Notes: generated by a model not told the origin, from the letters alone. Positions 38,256-51,560 are shown, counted from the stretch's first letter. The stretch is DNA of 64,000 bases from Sycobia sp. Sy_11 (GCA_018907035.1 JACCIC010000005.1:3241501-3305500), one strand, 5' to 3'. Numbers and translations are program-made.

Positions 38256-38470
38256 ACTCCCTCGACTCGCCCGTGGACGGACCGGCCGCGATGAAAATAA
38301 AAGAAGCGCATGCAACAGCGTGTCGGGGCGAAAATGAGGAATGACCGCGGGAGGCGGGGAAGTAGGCCGATGACTCACCCGCGTCCGTACGAAGTCGGGC
38401 TGATTACGCATCGAAGACTACGATAATAATGCGGGGCGACTGCTGTACGGGTGTCTTCGGAAAATCCTCG
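37940..38470. other. CpG-rich block with (CT)n
   Basis: CpG-rich sequence interrupted by the CT array at 38207-38252. Confidence 0.5.
38207..38252. repeat. (CT)n microsatellite
   Basis: About 23 CT units. Confidence 0.98.
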
Positions 38471-39102
38471 TCTCAGCCTCGTGGCTATTTGTAATACTTG
38501 ATATTTTTCCTTTTTTTTTTTTGGTTACCGATTTCAGTCTTGAGACTCTCGATGTTTTGTTATTTCAATGTGTAGATTCGAATTGTATATTTGTCTTTAA
38601 TATTTTTACATTTACATCAACGCTTCCTATTTGCCTTGTCAAATTTGGATTATACTGTAGATTTTTTTTTTATGTTCGATACGCAATTAATTAATACCGT
38701 GCTTATGTAACCGTTACTTATGTATTTTACATTCAATTATTATCCTTAATTTGAAATTATATTTCTTTTTTGTCCCAGTTCTTTTAAGGTAACTATGTTT
38801 GTTCGACGATGTTTTTCTAATGTTTGTTGGGCGAAAACGACGTGGAATCTGTCTATTAATCAAATTGATTAAAATACTCATCCAATCAACGGTAGATTTC
38901 TCTCGTGAAAATTTTTCCGGTAAAAAGAATTTACATATAATATGTATTTGATTTATTCGTTTATTCTCCTGCAGGGATCAATAAGCATCTGTCTGTATAA
39001 TTCTCAATTTCTCTCCTTTTGTTTGACGTACTTTTATCAAAATTTGATGAAAAGCAAATATGAAAGCTGTACTTTTAATATGATACTTACTCCAATAAAC
39101 TG

Positions 39103-39168
<66 letters not shown>

Positions 39169-41120
39169 AGTTCTGCTTTTTTTTAAATGTAACTGCGACT
39201 TATATCCTTACTTCTTATGCACGATCCGCGTCTCAGTGATGGCTCGTTACTTTATTTTTCATTTAATTCTTATATTAATACATACTCATTCAGCATTTAA
39301 AATTCTCATAATTTTGCAATATGTACGAATCAGACGCTATTAAATCCAATTTATATGTAATTTATATAATACACGCATATTTAGAACTTAAGAGCTCAAC
39401 TCAGGCGGAGAGCGTTAATTCACCGAACAATTGATTACCGATACTGCATGGAAAATATATTTAGTAACATAAAAAACGTATATTTTCTTTTATTCAAATG
39501 GACCGTTAATCCTTGGAATCGCAAATAAATACTGGATGTTTGGAGAGCAATTTATAATTTTAATCCAGTCATACATACTTTCTTACTATTTTTTTTTTTA
39601 TTTTGAATCTCCCCATCGTGGCAAAACTATATTCTCGTATACGCAAACGTACTTTCTCATAACTTTGTATTCATAACATTTCAATGTACTTTGCATTCAT
39701 CTCAATTATATAAATATGTCTTGAAAATCCTTTTAATACAAACTTTTCTTATAATAAATTATAAAAAAAATCGAAACTTAGATCGTGTTATTTCGAGTTA
39801 AATCGTGCCTGAAAATAATTTTTTCTATTACTATGCCATCTAAATTAACAGGATATTTTGCTTTTTCTCGATTATTACCTTAACTTTATATGTATAGTTG
39901 AATTTCAAACAAATTATTATTAGCAGAGTGACAAGAAAATTTAAATAGACAGCTGCTTCAGAATTTGTAATCAGTTTCGCTTAATTTTAATTGTTCCAGA
40001 AACACCATCGCCTTTCTCGGATTTCAATATAAATCCCATGAATGAGGAATATAACTGGCTCCTCGCGCCCTCATATTTCTGCCCGCAAACGAGTTTATAA
40101 ACCGAGATCTATAAACTAAGGCATACACTTCGGCAAAGACACGATTTACTAGGTACAATTTTCAGACCGAATAAATTTCCAGTTCTTCGCGCTTGTGGCG
40201 ATATCGCACTTTCAGACTGGCACGAGTCGTGCTCACTCGTCGACAATCGCTGCTGAAAGATTCAGAAGTCTTTCGTGAAGTTAGTTTTTCAGCAAGCAAC
40301 AAAGGCCTATCCAATTATAGATGATTATATGTACATGGATGCTCATGAAAGCTGAACTAGAAATTTATATAACTAGACTTACTGCGACCAAATTCTATTC
40401 AAATTTACTCGAATGAGTAATTTTTACTTCACAATAAATTTTTTCAATTTAAGTAAATTAATAATCCATTAAGAAGAAGAATACGTATTCATTTTCTTTT
40501 TGTTACATTCAATACATTTTTCGTCTAATTGCGGAAATTTTTTCTCCGGTAAAAATACATTCTCCTTGTTAGCTAAAATACATTTAGATTAAAATGTGAC
40601 AACCTCTCCGGCTCTCTCTCTCTCTCTCTCTCTAAAGGCTTTTTACTCTCAGATTTTTCTGCATAGCTTGTACAGAAACTGCTGACTATACACATTATTT
40701 ATCTTACTTTAATGTTAGACATGTTTTATTAGCTATCGGCCCAACCGCAAAACATGTGCGCCACTTCGTTATACACCCATATGCATAATGCTTTAAGTTT
40801 GTGAATGTTTTTATGATTCGAAAGCATTCAATTAATCAATTAATTACATAAATGATTAATCCCAAAGAAGTAAACGAACTAATCGAATCAATATTATTAC
40901 GAGATATTCTCGTGATTTGTTTAGTCCTATATACAGATTAATGCTTTACAAGGAGATCAGGACTGTTGTAGTATTTGCATTGTTGTAATATATTCATTCA
41001 ATAATAATCCGATCAATCTTCATAATCTAACTATTTCATTTAATGCATTATACATTATGTGTATTGTTTACGTATCGTTAAATTCGATCTACAATATACA
41101 ATGGGCATAAATTAATAATA
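38470..41120. other. Long AT-rich non-coding stretch
   Basis: About 2.6 kb with only the TA array at 39106-39164 and a short CT array at 40613-40633. No gene or mobile element recognised. Confidence 0.8.
39106..39164. repeat. (TA)n microsatellite
   Basis: About 29 TA units, among the longest TA arrays in the window. Confidence 0.98.
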
Positions 41121-41129
41121 TCCTAGATA

Positions 41130-41366
41130 TCTATACCTCTTTCTCTCCGCCCCTTATACATCTTTCCTCCACGATCTTTGATTCTCAAGTACAATGGGGC
41201 AATTTCCCCGGCCGTGCGCTCGTAACCGATGAACGAGAAAAGGCAACGGCAGAGAACTATAGAGCCGACGGGACGAGGTACGAAACGCCTCGTCGATCGG
41301 CTAGAACGCCGAGGCCCTCGGGCAACGCTTCCTCCCGTGTGCGCGACAAACTTTCTATGTCTATAC

Positions 41367-41427
<61 letters not shown>

Positions 41428-41720
41428 GGTGCGCCATACATCAACCGCTCAATTAATGGCTTAATACGTACGAAATACGTGCGTCGAGGTATCGATCTTT
41501 TATTTAATTATATAGTTCGCGCGCGCGCGGGCGCGCTCATACGCGGGCTCCGTGCGGTGCGTTCGGAAAACGCTCTCTAATTTCGCTCGAATTAACTCCG
41601 CGCTACGCGGGCGCGCGGCTCTTACTGCCGAGCAGTTTCATTAGCCGGAATTGCTCCCCCCGTATTGCAAACCCCCTCCCCCCAACCCACGCCCGGCGAC
41701 ATCGGGCTTTGGCAAAGCAT
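41130..41720. other. CpG-rich block
   Basis: CpG-rich DNA with a CG-repeat-like stretch (41519-41536) and the TA/CA array at 41369-41428. No coding signal. Confidence 0.5.
41369..41428. repeat. Compound (TA)n(CA)n microsatellite
   Basis: About 24 TA units followed by about 6 CA units. Confidence 0.98.
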
Positions 41721-41739
41721 GGTTCTCTGCTGCATACGA

Positions 41740-41764
41740 TATATATATATATATATATATATAT
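41740..41764. repeat. (TA)n microsatellite
   Basis: About 12 TA units. Confidence 0.96.
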
Positions 41765-41769
41765 TATGA

Positions 41770-42990
41770 AAATTGTTGAAGCGCACTCCTATAATCATTG
41801 CCATGTTTTTCTATAGTCGGCCCTGGAGATCTGAAAGATTTTTGGCTTTAATGACGAGTATTTAAAATGTAACACTTTGGCAAATCAGTGGGCAGAGTGA
41901 GAAAATTAAGGGAAAACAAAAAATTTTTACTATAAATTAAAACTGTTGTCCCTGCTATAATGGAGAACATCTTATACCGAATATTCATCAGCTTAATGCC
42001 GCTGACCTTAAATGTTATTGTCTACTTAAAGAAAATTTGAAAATTGACTTTTTACAGTGTTCCAAAATAATTAAATCAATTTGCCGATTATTAAAGGGAA
42101 TTAAATAAACCAACAAAAGTTTTGGAAGGTAATCGTTGAGATTTTTTTAAGTGTTGTATTCATGAAAATTCATGATCTATGTTTCGCACCTGTTTGTGAG
42201 AATCAAAAATGTTCACTGAGAAGATTATTAGTGATTTTTCATCGATTTGGCAACAATAATGCGTATTAAGAATAATAAGTGTTCCACTAATTTTCATTTC
42301 GAACTTTTGTAGTTTTTGGTATTGTTTAAATTTGGTCATTTGAATGTAAAAAGCATATTTGAGACATTGACCAACATTTGTACTTTATAACACTAGATAT
42401 GCTCAGACATTTGTACTAGAACATTAGCATTAAAATTTTGTTTTTATTCAATTACTGCAGAAACACTTAACCGAACAGCATACAAATGCGACGCAACTGC
42501 ATAATTACGACGAGAATTAAATGACTCTATATACGTTGCGTCATAACGTTAAAGACGAGAAAAAAAATCTGAATCTGAAAATTGCTCTCTCCCGCCACCT
42601 CGAAATCGGAACATATCTCGTTATACGGACACCTGATTCTATAACAAACTTTATACATCAAACCAACGTAAGTTTAATCATTGACTGCAGTAAATTGCAG
42701 AATATTGATCCGTCTTTTTTCTGGAAACGTCGGACTTTTTGGATGGGGGGGGGGTGTATGAATACCACGAGGCCAGTCGTATTGTGCTTTACTAACATTC
42801 TAGGAGGAGGATTATAATTACGGTCAGTCTGACTCTCATTACGACTATATTAGATACTTAAAAAGATCACGAGATCGATAACTATATGTATGATATGTTG
42901 CCTTACATCGGCCTGTTTACTCGGAATGATTAATTTCCATGCCGCGCTCGTCAACGAAGGAAAAAGAAAACCAAAGCGATTCTAATCTTA
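41770..42990. other. AT-rich non-coding stretch
   Basis: No gene recognised. A run of G interrupts it at 42745-42754. Confidence 0.7.
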
Positions 42991-42999
42991 TACCGATAA

Positions 43000-43630
43000 A
43001 TCTTCTTTCCCGACGAGAGTTACAGCGATCGCGCGTATACCCTCGGCCGTAACGCTCCACGCAGCACATTGTACGCGCGTCGCGCCGTCACTACCGAGGC
43101 GACGACGCCGCCGTCCGACTTCTGCCGACGGGATGCGCCAATCGCGTTTCCCCGACCCGGCGCATCCTCGCCACCTTTGGCTTTTACGGCCTCGCGACGG
43201 CTAATCGCGTACGCTGCGCGCGGGAATTCAGCGGCGATAATGGTGGATTCGGCGCTGCCGCGCGAAATTGATTTTTACGTGTCTCGAATCTGCCGGGTGT
43301 GGGCAACGGCTAGAAGTTCGAATGGCGTCGAGGACGCGATTGGCCCCAGACGGCGTTCGATCTCCAAATGACGAAATTTTCGAACGAATCTTGGGCCGCT
43401 GAAGTTATTTCCCGATCTCGCATATATTATTGCGTTACTCGACGTTGGGGAAAGTTTTTCCGCCTCCAGAACAACTCACGAGTACGATCCTGTATACTGA
43501 TTTCAAAGAGAAGAATACGAACGCTACGACTTTGCCTGTCGATGAAACGACGATCGCCCTCCTCGGCATCGGTTCTCCACTTTCAGCCGATTGTTTCGAA
43601 TGTTCCTTTCTCCCATGGGTGAATTTATAC
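43000..43630. other. CpG-rich block
   Basis: CpG-dense DNA without simple repeats. Frames of 70-100 codons open in several phases on both strands, none recognisable. Confidence 0.45.
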
Positions 43631-43639
43631 ACATTATAT

Positions 43640-44230
43640 TTCACTCATGCTTAGATTAAGTGAAATTAGGCAAAGGCTTGTGTCCAAATCTAATTCTTAG
43701 ACAATCTACGATGTATTATCCCATTTTCAGACAGCTTCTCGCGCGCTAACGATCGAAAATAATCCAATGTACCGTTTGGTGGATTTTCTTCAATAATTCT
43801 GACCTCGCTTGCACGACCATCTTTAAACTATGCTATCTATTTTTTTACTGTTACAAATCAAGAGACAGGCCTTTGTGGAGGAAAATCCGGCTCAGAATTT
43901 AGATTATACGGTTTTAGGCCCTAGACTTTTAAAAATAACAGTTTTCTCTTACACGGCCAATGAAAAAGTCCACTACTCATGTCTTCCAAACAAAAAGCAC
44001 ATTACGCTCAATCAATGTCTTCAGCGCTTAAGCATATATGATTTTGAGATCGTCAGCTACTACTTTACCCCTTCACCTCATTCATATCGATTATTTCGCA
44101 AGAGATCGAGCTTTAAAATTCTACGTTCATCGTACGTTCCAAATAAAATGCGTTAAGATTTGCCGATAGTGAGTCGAGGCGATTTATTACGTAGTAAAAG
44201 AAGAAACGCGCAAATTGTACATAGAACCGA
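43640..44230. other. Non-coding stretch with an unrecognised 108-codon open frame
   Basis: A frame from TTG at 43830 to 44156 is not low-complexity but has no ATG start, no signal peptide and no family resemblance that I can name. Probably chance. Confidence 0.25.
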
Positions 44231-44239
44231 AACCGACAG

Positions 44240-44868
44240 AGTTATAAGTTCGAGTAATAACTAGCGTGTAAAAAATCGCGGTAGCGCTCTCGCAATAATG
44301 CATTCAGCACGCGCGAAAAGGCATAGAAGACGGTAGTAAATATAACGATATATATATATATATATGAAAGCCGGGAGGAGGAAAAATGTCGTGGCTAACG
44401 ACGACGGGAAACGCGGCGCGGCGGAGAGGAGAATGGGGAAAGGGGGGTGGGAAACGTGCCGTCGGAAGGAAAACAAGCGCGAAACAGTCGCGCCGGGTGG
44501 GCAATAAAGAGAGAGAGAGAGAAAAAAATCGAAGAAACACGCGGTATATGGTGAGCAGAATCGTATATATCTATATAGAAAACGAGAGAGAGAGAGAGAG
44601 TATGGGGCAGAGTTGGGCAGGAGAGGGTAGGGGAGGCGAGCGCCGGTGCGTCGTTGCGCAACGAGCGACGGCCACGCGCGCGTCGCTCGGTCTCGTCCTC
44701 CGTATAATACGACTCGGGCGACCCGCGCGCGTGCGAGGCGTGCGTGAGCGCGTGTGCGCAACGCTACAATACCGGCGAACGCGCGCGGAATTTCGCGTGT
44801 AAGTTGATGGTGGTACCAACGCAGCCGCCTCCCACCACCACCCTCGCTGGGACGAGATGTGCGTGTAG

Positions 44869-44914
<46 letters not shown>

Positions 44915-45060
44915 GAGGGAGGGAGGGAAAAGGAGAGTGCGAGGCCCGCATTGCAAGCCTCTCGCATAAATACGTTGTTGGGCCGGTATACGAGTTTAAT
45001 TAGAATCGAGCGAAGGAGAGCGAACGTGTCTTCTTGAAGCACTCGATGTATCTCAGCTCG
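44240..45060. other. CpG-rich block with (GA)n arrays
   Basis: GA arrays at about 44511-44522, 44584-44601 and 44871-44912 in CpG-rich DNA. The 231-codon minus-strand frame encodes Ser-Leu and Ile-Tyr repeats and is judged spurious. Confidence 0.55.
44871..44912. repeat. (GA)n microsatellite
   Basis: About 20 GA units. Confidence 0.98.
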
Positions 45061-46550
45061 AATTCCTTAACTTTTACTTCGGTTTTTTTAAAGAATTATG
45101 ACATTAAATGCGACACCGTCGCTGTTTCTCAAAAATTCAATTATTTCGAGTATTTTTATTTTTTTTGATTAAATATGGAAAAACAATATTTTCTTCAGCT
45201 CTAAGAGCAAAAAATCCCTAAATTATTACATAAAGTGAATGTAATATGTAATTTAATACTGTTCATTCCAATACACAATGATTCTTCGACTCAATGACGA
45301 TCACCTATCCTCATACTGGCAAGCCTAATCACTGACCGTAACCGAAACGTACAGTATCATTTCAAATTATTGCCATTTTCAGTTTCTTTTAACATAAAAA
45401 AAAAAATCTTATTTCTCGCATACATCTTATAAAGGAAAGGAATCTCCTTATAAATAATCGTCTTAAAGACTGTTCGATTTTATAAATCGCATTTACGAAT
45501 CTTTTCAAGCTTTTTCAAGTATTTTAAATACAATTACTTATTTAAAATGTTATCTTTTTCTAAATAAACAAAATTATGCTGAACTTTGCATAGCATATTT
45601 ATAGATTTTGTAGATTTTATTCCAGCGTGTAATGCGTAAATGAAAAACTACGCTGTATACTTCATGAGGATGCATAAAAACACTGTTTTAAAGCAATTTT
45701 AATGACCGCCATACTCATAAAATATTTGAAACGTGCATAAAATACGATGCAGGCTCTAATTTGTTAAAATGAATATTTTAAAGATTTATTGAATTCTCAA
45801 TAAAGGCATTTTCGCACTTTCATTTTTAATATTTTTTTTGTATTTTACTAGTTATTTATTTATATTTTTATTTATCGATACTCGCGTAATAATTCGGGAA
45901 CAAAAACTTATTAATAAAATATCTCACTAATATTATAATTTTTTAAAGTAAAATTCATAGATCTATATCAAATGCTTGTTTGCATAATTCATAATTGTGT
46001 TCTTAATGATTTGTTTAAACTATAACGTAGTGCTTCCTGGTTTAGTTTACTTGGTAAACTAATACAAGTATTTTGTTAATTATCATGTAATATAAGCACT
46101 ACAAATTATATTTATCAATATTTCCTAAGTAAATATTAATTTCATTTTAGTTTGCTCGCTGATACTAAACGCCATGTTCATAATAATACAAAATATACGC
46201 GAGTGTAAGTCTAAGTGTCCTGTATTATTTTGAATCATATTATGTATCAAGACTTTTACTATAATAATTAAGAATAATAATCCGATGAATTAAATTTTTT
46301 AAGAAATAGAATACAATCTTTAAAGAAAGTCCAATCTAAATAAATCGTTTCGATATATACATTAATGCAAACAAATGTTCGTATAATCCCACCCAAATGA
46401 CAAAAACTCCTAGATTTACGAGCAATACAGGAATAAGTTGGATGGAAGATAAAAAAGAAACTGTTGTAAATTCTAAAGCACGGTAAAAAATCATTTAACG
46501 TAATTAGCTTTAAATTTAACACAGCGGACTAAGTCTTGGCAGTTATAACT
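45060..46550. other. AT-rich non-coding stretch
   Basis: About 1.5 kb with no gene, array or mobile element recognised. Confidence 0.8.
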
Positions 46551-48230
46551 GTTAACTCTACTTTCCACTCGCTTGTTTCCCGCCTTCTTGCTCCCCCCCC
46601 CTCCCGCCACCCGTTCCTCCCTCTGTCCAACCCCTTTTTTCTCGCGAGCCCGTTCTCTTAGCGACTGTTATATGTTTTCCCCCAGAGAGATCACTTGGCT
46701 TTGGAGCAAAACAAAAAAACGCTCAAAGTTTTGTAATGAACTGAAGCCATATTTTCCCGAAGTTCCATTCGACTGCTTTGCTGAATTACTATTTCAAAGT
46801 TATATAATTGCCGAGGAGAGTTATCGCGTAAAATATTTACAAGCAAATAAATTTGTATATTATTATAAAAAAAGAAAAGTCGTGCACCGCTAAAACTTCA
46901 TTCGGTGCACGCGTATAGTTAGATTCTTCGCAACTAATGGGATCATCGCGGAAATTCGGAATGCGTTTTTCTCCAAAAAAATTGACGCTCCTGTTCAAAA
47001 TATCACAATATCAGCCCACCGATAATAGATGAGGACGAAATTACGTCATTCTGTCAAATTTATCTTCGCTGCGATTTTATCAGGCGAATATCAGGCTTCG
47101 CTGCGAACAAGGTGAAAAGTTCAGCCGTATTACAGTATGGGAATATCTTGGATACCCTTTCAGAAATTTATAGAGCTCCATAAAATGGAGAATCTTTCGC
47201 ATAAGACGGACTCCATGATACTCCGATATGTAAAACGTTGCGCTATTGAACTTTCCTTGATAAAGTAAACTTTACTTTGAGAAAAAAAAAATTCACCTTC
47301 ACATTCAAACTTCACTTACGACGTTTAATATAAGCTTCGCTGAGAATGGGAATCGAAGTTGATTTTCCAATATATAGGGTGCTTTGAATTTTTAACGTTT
47401 GGACCAAAAACAATTGGAATACTTTTGCGTGAATTATTTATCTTATTCTTTTATACAATTTTTTTTTCATATTTTCCGAATCGTTCAAAAATTCAACCAG
47501 TAGAAGAATTAATACATCAATATTTTAATGTCACTGAAATTGGCATCGTCCAAGATTGATAGAATTGAAATCGACTTCTATGCAATGATATTAATAGTAT
47601 AGAATTATTAGAGAAAAGCTTCTCTGGTAAAAATCTAGATCGTTCATCTATCAAACATAGGTCAGTTGAATCCTCAGCTGTCGGAGAATATAGCCCATTA
47701 TTCTTGGCCAAGCTTTCTAAGTAAACAAGAGGTACTGTTTCTTACCTGTTTACGATATTTAAAAATTCATAGAAAAAAGAAAAATTATTGAAGAATTTCT
47801 GGTCATTCGTAATGGATAAGAAGTTTTTGTTCGGATTTAAATTTTGGACAGTGACAAGCATGAAAAAATACTCAGTGCTTTTCGTTCCGATGAATATGGC
47901 AATATAAACTTTTCTCGTCCTATTTTTAATCATTAAAGTTGGGCATTAAAATGCTCCACTATTTTTCATCTCGAGTTTTCGGCAACTACAGAGTATTATT
48001 TGATAGTTCTTACTTCAACGTTTTTTGAGTATCCGCATAAATCTGGCCGAGACTCCTTTTTGCAAGCGTTAAAAGTGCTCGGATATCTATCGAGATTTTT
48101 CTTAGAATTGTTTCACAACGACTTTAATCAAACGCCACGAGACTGCCGCAAAGTCTGGCCCACTGGCCCGAGTAAAAATTCAGATTAGTCAATCCATATG
48201 CGCACATAAACATGCACGCGCGGAGGAAAA
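46550..48230. other. Mixed non-coding stretch
   Basis: A short C/T-rich patch at 46560-46660, then AT-rich sequence. Minus-strand fragments at 47400-47940 are vaguely transposase-like but show no diagnostic motif. Confidence 0.55.
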
Positions 48231-48239
48231 GTTTGAATA

Positions 48240-49210
48240 AAAAATTCTCGAGATGAAGGCGGATAAGCGCGAAGCGTCACCGCGCCCGCATCATCGTTGA
48301 ACGGGGCGCGCGCCCGCCTACACAAATATATCGACCGACTCGACGGGGTATTCGACAGAGGTGCGTCGTCCCTCCCTGTTTTTTTTTTTTTTTTTTTTTG
48401 CTTCCTCGTAAAATCATCAAGAGTCATAAATTTCCTCCCGGAGAATTCATCGTCTCCCTTATCTTCTCCGGCTTATTATTCTTCTTCGTCGTCTTCTTCT
48501 TCTTCTTCTTCTTCTTCTTCCTCTCCTCGATCGTTTATTCCGCGCATCGCTCACACGGGCCCGCGTGCGTGCGGTGATTTATCGGGCGACGGGAGCCCCG
48601 AGGCAATTTCTGGGCCGCGACGAGAAGAGACGTCTCGATGGGCAGGGTCGGAGGGGAAGGAAGTGGGTGAAATTTAACGCGGCGCGTCCCGAGCTCGCAG
48701 CGCCGAGGCACGAGGAGATCCGTGCGTCCGCGATTCCTCCCCGTCGAAGAGGGACAATTGGGGATTTTCCTTCATTGGAATCTTTTAGAATCCTGAGAAC
48801 ATCCTCGTACCGCGCGGATCGACCGATCCTCTATGCTAATACGGGTTGTTCGACGCGGCACGGCTGAGAGAAGAGGTGAAACGAACTAATTACCGTGCTC
48901 GGCGTTGATTATTCCGTTTGGCCGGGGCGCCGATTATATTTGCATTTGGGAAAAAAAAAGGAAGTCGAGATTTTCAAGCTGGAAGATAATTTGAACGATA
49001 CGATGGCTCGCGCTTATACGTACAAATCCCCTTTGCTCGCTGCGCGCCACTCGAGATAATTGGCTTTGTTGCGCAGGATGCAAGATGGCACGGCAGACTC
49101 GCCCGAGGCATTTAAAATCTAATGAAATTCATTAAATAAGCGGGGAGCGCCGGCAACAGTTGCGGTTAATAATGTTTGCCGTTTCATAACTCCTCGACCT
49201 CTTCTCGACA
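48240..49210. promoter_or_regulatory. CpG-rich block with regulatory texture
   Basis: A 20-base T run (48380-48399) and a (CTT)n tract (48481-48520) are followed by unique CpG-rich sequence. Near 48943-48950 is ATTTGCAT, an exact octamer (POU) word, and at 49120-49138 TAATGAAATTCATTAAAT-type homeodomain words. Unique, GC-rich, motif-dense and non-coding sequence suggests an enhancer; this is inference. Confidence 0.3.
48481..48520. repeat. (CTT)n trinucleotide tract
   Basis: CTT units with CGT interruptions at the left end. Confidence 0.95.
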
Positions 49211-49558
49211 TAATATATTATTCGCGTATTGGCAAAAATGCGACCGATGAAATTCCAATAATCGACTACACATTAAATTATTTCTGTGGATCGTTAATTT
49301 TTTCGAAAAATACCGCCCGTTCTCAATTTTAAACGGTTGCAGTGGCTCTGTTTATATTTTTAGTTCTTATTACCGCTCATTTAATACTGATATAACCTAA
49401 AAAGCTTCGCTGATGCGTATACCAAAGAAGAGCTCTTGAAGGATCGAAGGTAGAATTGAATTAGCTAAATTAACGGTTTGGGTTCCTGCATGTTCATGTC
49501 ATAAATAGACTAAAAAATGCATATCGTAGAGAAATAAACTTTCAATTACGTAAAATAA

Positions 49559-49563
<5 letters not shown>

Positions 49564-49609
<46 letters not shown>
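49564..49609. repeat. (TA)n microsatellite
   Basis: About 23 TA units. Confidence 0.98.
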
Positions 49610-49614
<5 letters not shown>

Positions 49615-50005
49615 CAAACCTTACAAGACAAAAAGAAAACAAAACAAAGAATTGATAATATGATCAAAATATAAAATATTCGAATAACAAAATGATGTCA
49701 AAGTCTGCAAAGCAAAATGTCTGCAAAACTATCCATTGGTATTTTATACGGGGTCAACGCGAATACGAAAACCATATTTATATTCAATAGTTTATGAACA
49801 TTTGGTGGTGAGAGAAAGATTCATAAAAATACTTTATTCCATCAAAATAATCCTGGTTAAGTGTTTGTTTAGAATATAAATGCAAATAACAATGTGTTAG
49901 AGCAATATGCTAAATAATTACATACGTAAAAGATGTATAAGAAGTGCAATACTCAAGTGCAGCATAAATAATATAAAAGTAACTAAAAGTGTTTTAAACT
50001 AAATT

Positions 50006-50045
<40 letters not shown>

Positions 50046-50390
50046 GAAATTCCAGGAGTGTCATTGCTAATGTCCGCGCGGAAGTACGGCTGCACGCGAT
50101 TTTCAATTTTTTACGTGACTGGAGGGACGAATCGATTAGCGCCCTCTCGCGATTCGATGTTTACGTACAGAGAGGGAAGCACGCGCGCGCGCGATCGACC
50201 CGAATGATAGCGAGACTCACGGTTTTGACTGCCGCTGCCTTTCTGCGTAAAAAAAAGGGTTATCGTTTCGTTTAGCTCTAACGACATGGTTGATGGTTTC
50301 TACGTGTTTGTACGTCCACATTTTTTTCTTGTATATCTATGCAAGTGCAGTGGGAAAATTTTTATAATTGTTTTATTTTGAAAACTTGCA
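49610..50390. other. Non-coding stretch with (GA)n
   Basis: AT-rich DNA, then a pure GA array at 50010-50043 and a short CpG-rich patch (50044-50240). No gene is seen. Confidence 0.7.
50010..50043. repeat. (GA)n microsatellite
   Basis: About 17 GA units. Confidence 0.98.
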
Positions 50391-51560
50391 CGAGGCCAGC
50401 TAGATAAGTCCGTGAAATTTTTCAATTTTCCGCTCAGTTACTATTGCGGCAATATTGATACAGTGTTAGCTATTAGTAAGCAAAATTGTAAAATTCTGAG
50501 TAATTTGTGTTATCTCTATTTTATATTTTACAGTCAATCAATCTTGCCAATACAGATTTTCACAAAAAACAGGCCATTGCGAAAACCAAAATGAGTCTTG
50601 ATAAATATTATGGAGATACCGTGTCGTACACCGTAAGTTTGAATGTTTGAAAAATCGTTTATAGAATTCCATTACGGCCGTTGGAACATTTCGGTAGAAA
50701 TGACGCTGAACGTTTAGGTCGTCTAAAAACAGATAATAAGCCGAAAATCATTAACACAATCCATAGAATGATATTGTACGATCAAAGATGAAAATTGCGC
50801 GAGTCAACCGAGGGGATATTAAAATGGGAATTTAAAGCGCTTTCTATATGAAATCCCTATAACGTGCATGAAAAAAAAGGCTGAGAAAGACGAAGGCCTT
50901 TGATAGTCCAGAAAATCAAAAATCTACGCGGACACACCGATGCTTGGATGTATTAAGATAAATTTAGATGGTATGAATTTTTGGACTCGCAATTGGAACG
51001 ACGATCCCATGTTCTACGGTTAGATAGGCTGCTGGTTCAATAAACACGGAGTCCGGCATTCCTTCCGTGCAGTTATCTGAATTCGTCAGTTTCGTGAATA
51101 TTTATATATGAAAACGCTGTCGATCGTTGAGATTATTTGGCCTATTTTATTGACCAAGAGTTACATTAAATGTGACGGTGAGCAAAAAAATGGCAATGCA
51201 CCTTTCATAAAATTAAGTACTATTTTCCACGTATCCATGTCAAGTTCAGGTCATGAACTCTGTTGAGTTTTAAACGGCCCCGGCTGATTTCTGGTTTCAT
51301 GCCTGAAGAAATGATTGAGTGGCAGAAGCTTCGCAACGAATGAAAAGACCATTTCTGAAACAAACACTGTGTTGCGGACTCTCCGTACTCTAATTATTTA
51401 CAAAGGTTAAAGATTTTCGACATGATGAAGTTCGACTAAATTTATCGAGCTACAAAATCACGTAGAGAAATAGATTGATTTTTTACGGCAAATAGAAGTT
51501 TTTCCTTTGCAAGTCGCTAACTTAAAAAATCATTCTCGCACCGTAAGCAGAAATTTTTAA
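50390..51560 (+). mobile_element. Degenerate mariner element (approximate extent)
   Basis: This is the probable body of the inactive mariner transposon around the transposase fossil. Mariners are about 1.3 kb, so the visible transposase span of about 0.9 kb leaves room for short untranslated ends. A possible left end is the stretch at 50390-50425, which contains CACGAGG and ATAAGTCCGTG, reminiscent of some mariner terminal repeats. I could not find a convincing inverted partner downstream, so both borders are estimates. The element sits in AT-rich DNA about 350 bases after a (GA)n array and a short GC-rich patch. Confidence 0.6.
50554..51473 (+). pseudogene. Mariner-family transposase fossil, multiply broken
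   Basis: This is a decayed transposase of the Tc1/mariner superfamily, mariner branch, the enzyme that cuts and pastes a DNA transposon at TA dinucleotides. Reading forward and changing frame at indels, I see an N-terminal piece ending in LDKYYGDTVSYT (about 50597-50631), then EFHYGR (about 50663-50680), then DAERLGRLKT followed by IINTIHRMILYDQR (about 50702-50790). These match in order the helix-turn-helix region, the linker (usually EF.RGRTS..DAERSGRPKT) and the second DNA-binding segment of mariner transposases. The C-terminal end is also clear: APADFWFHA (about 51278-51304), then LSGRSFATNEKTISET (51315-51362), and finally KFIELQNHVEK followed directly by a TAG stop (about 51438-51473), the usual mariner C-terminus. 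The central catalytic part (about 50830-51270) is too decayed to align and the DD34D aspartates are not readable. Several in-frame stops and at least three frameshifts make it inactive. The motif order and the matching final stop make chance unlikely. Confidence 0.85.

Noticed and set aside
44261..44956. 231-codon minus-strand open frame
   Set aside because: Stretched by GA and TA microsatellites (Ser-Leu and Ile-Tyr runs).
47400..47940. Minus-strand fragments vaguely like a Tc1-type C-terminus
   Set aside because: No SPDLNPIE-like or DN-like block could be located and no terminal repeats pair.
51030..51060. GGTTCAA words as possible tRNA B boxes
   Set aside because: No A box, no acceptor stem pairing and no cloverleaf at this or other GGTTC sites.
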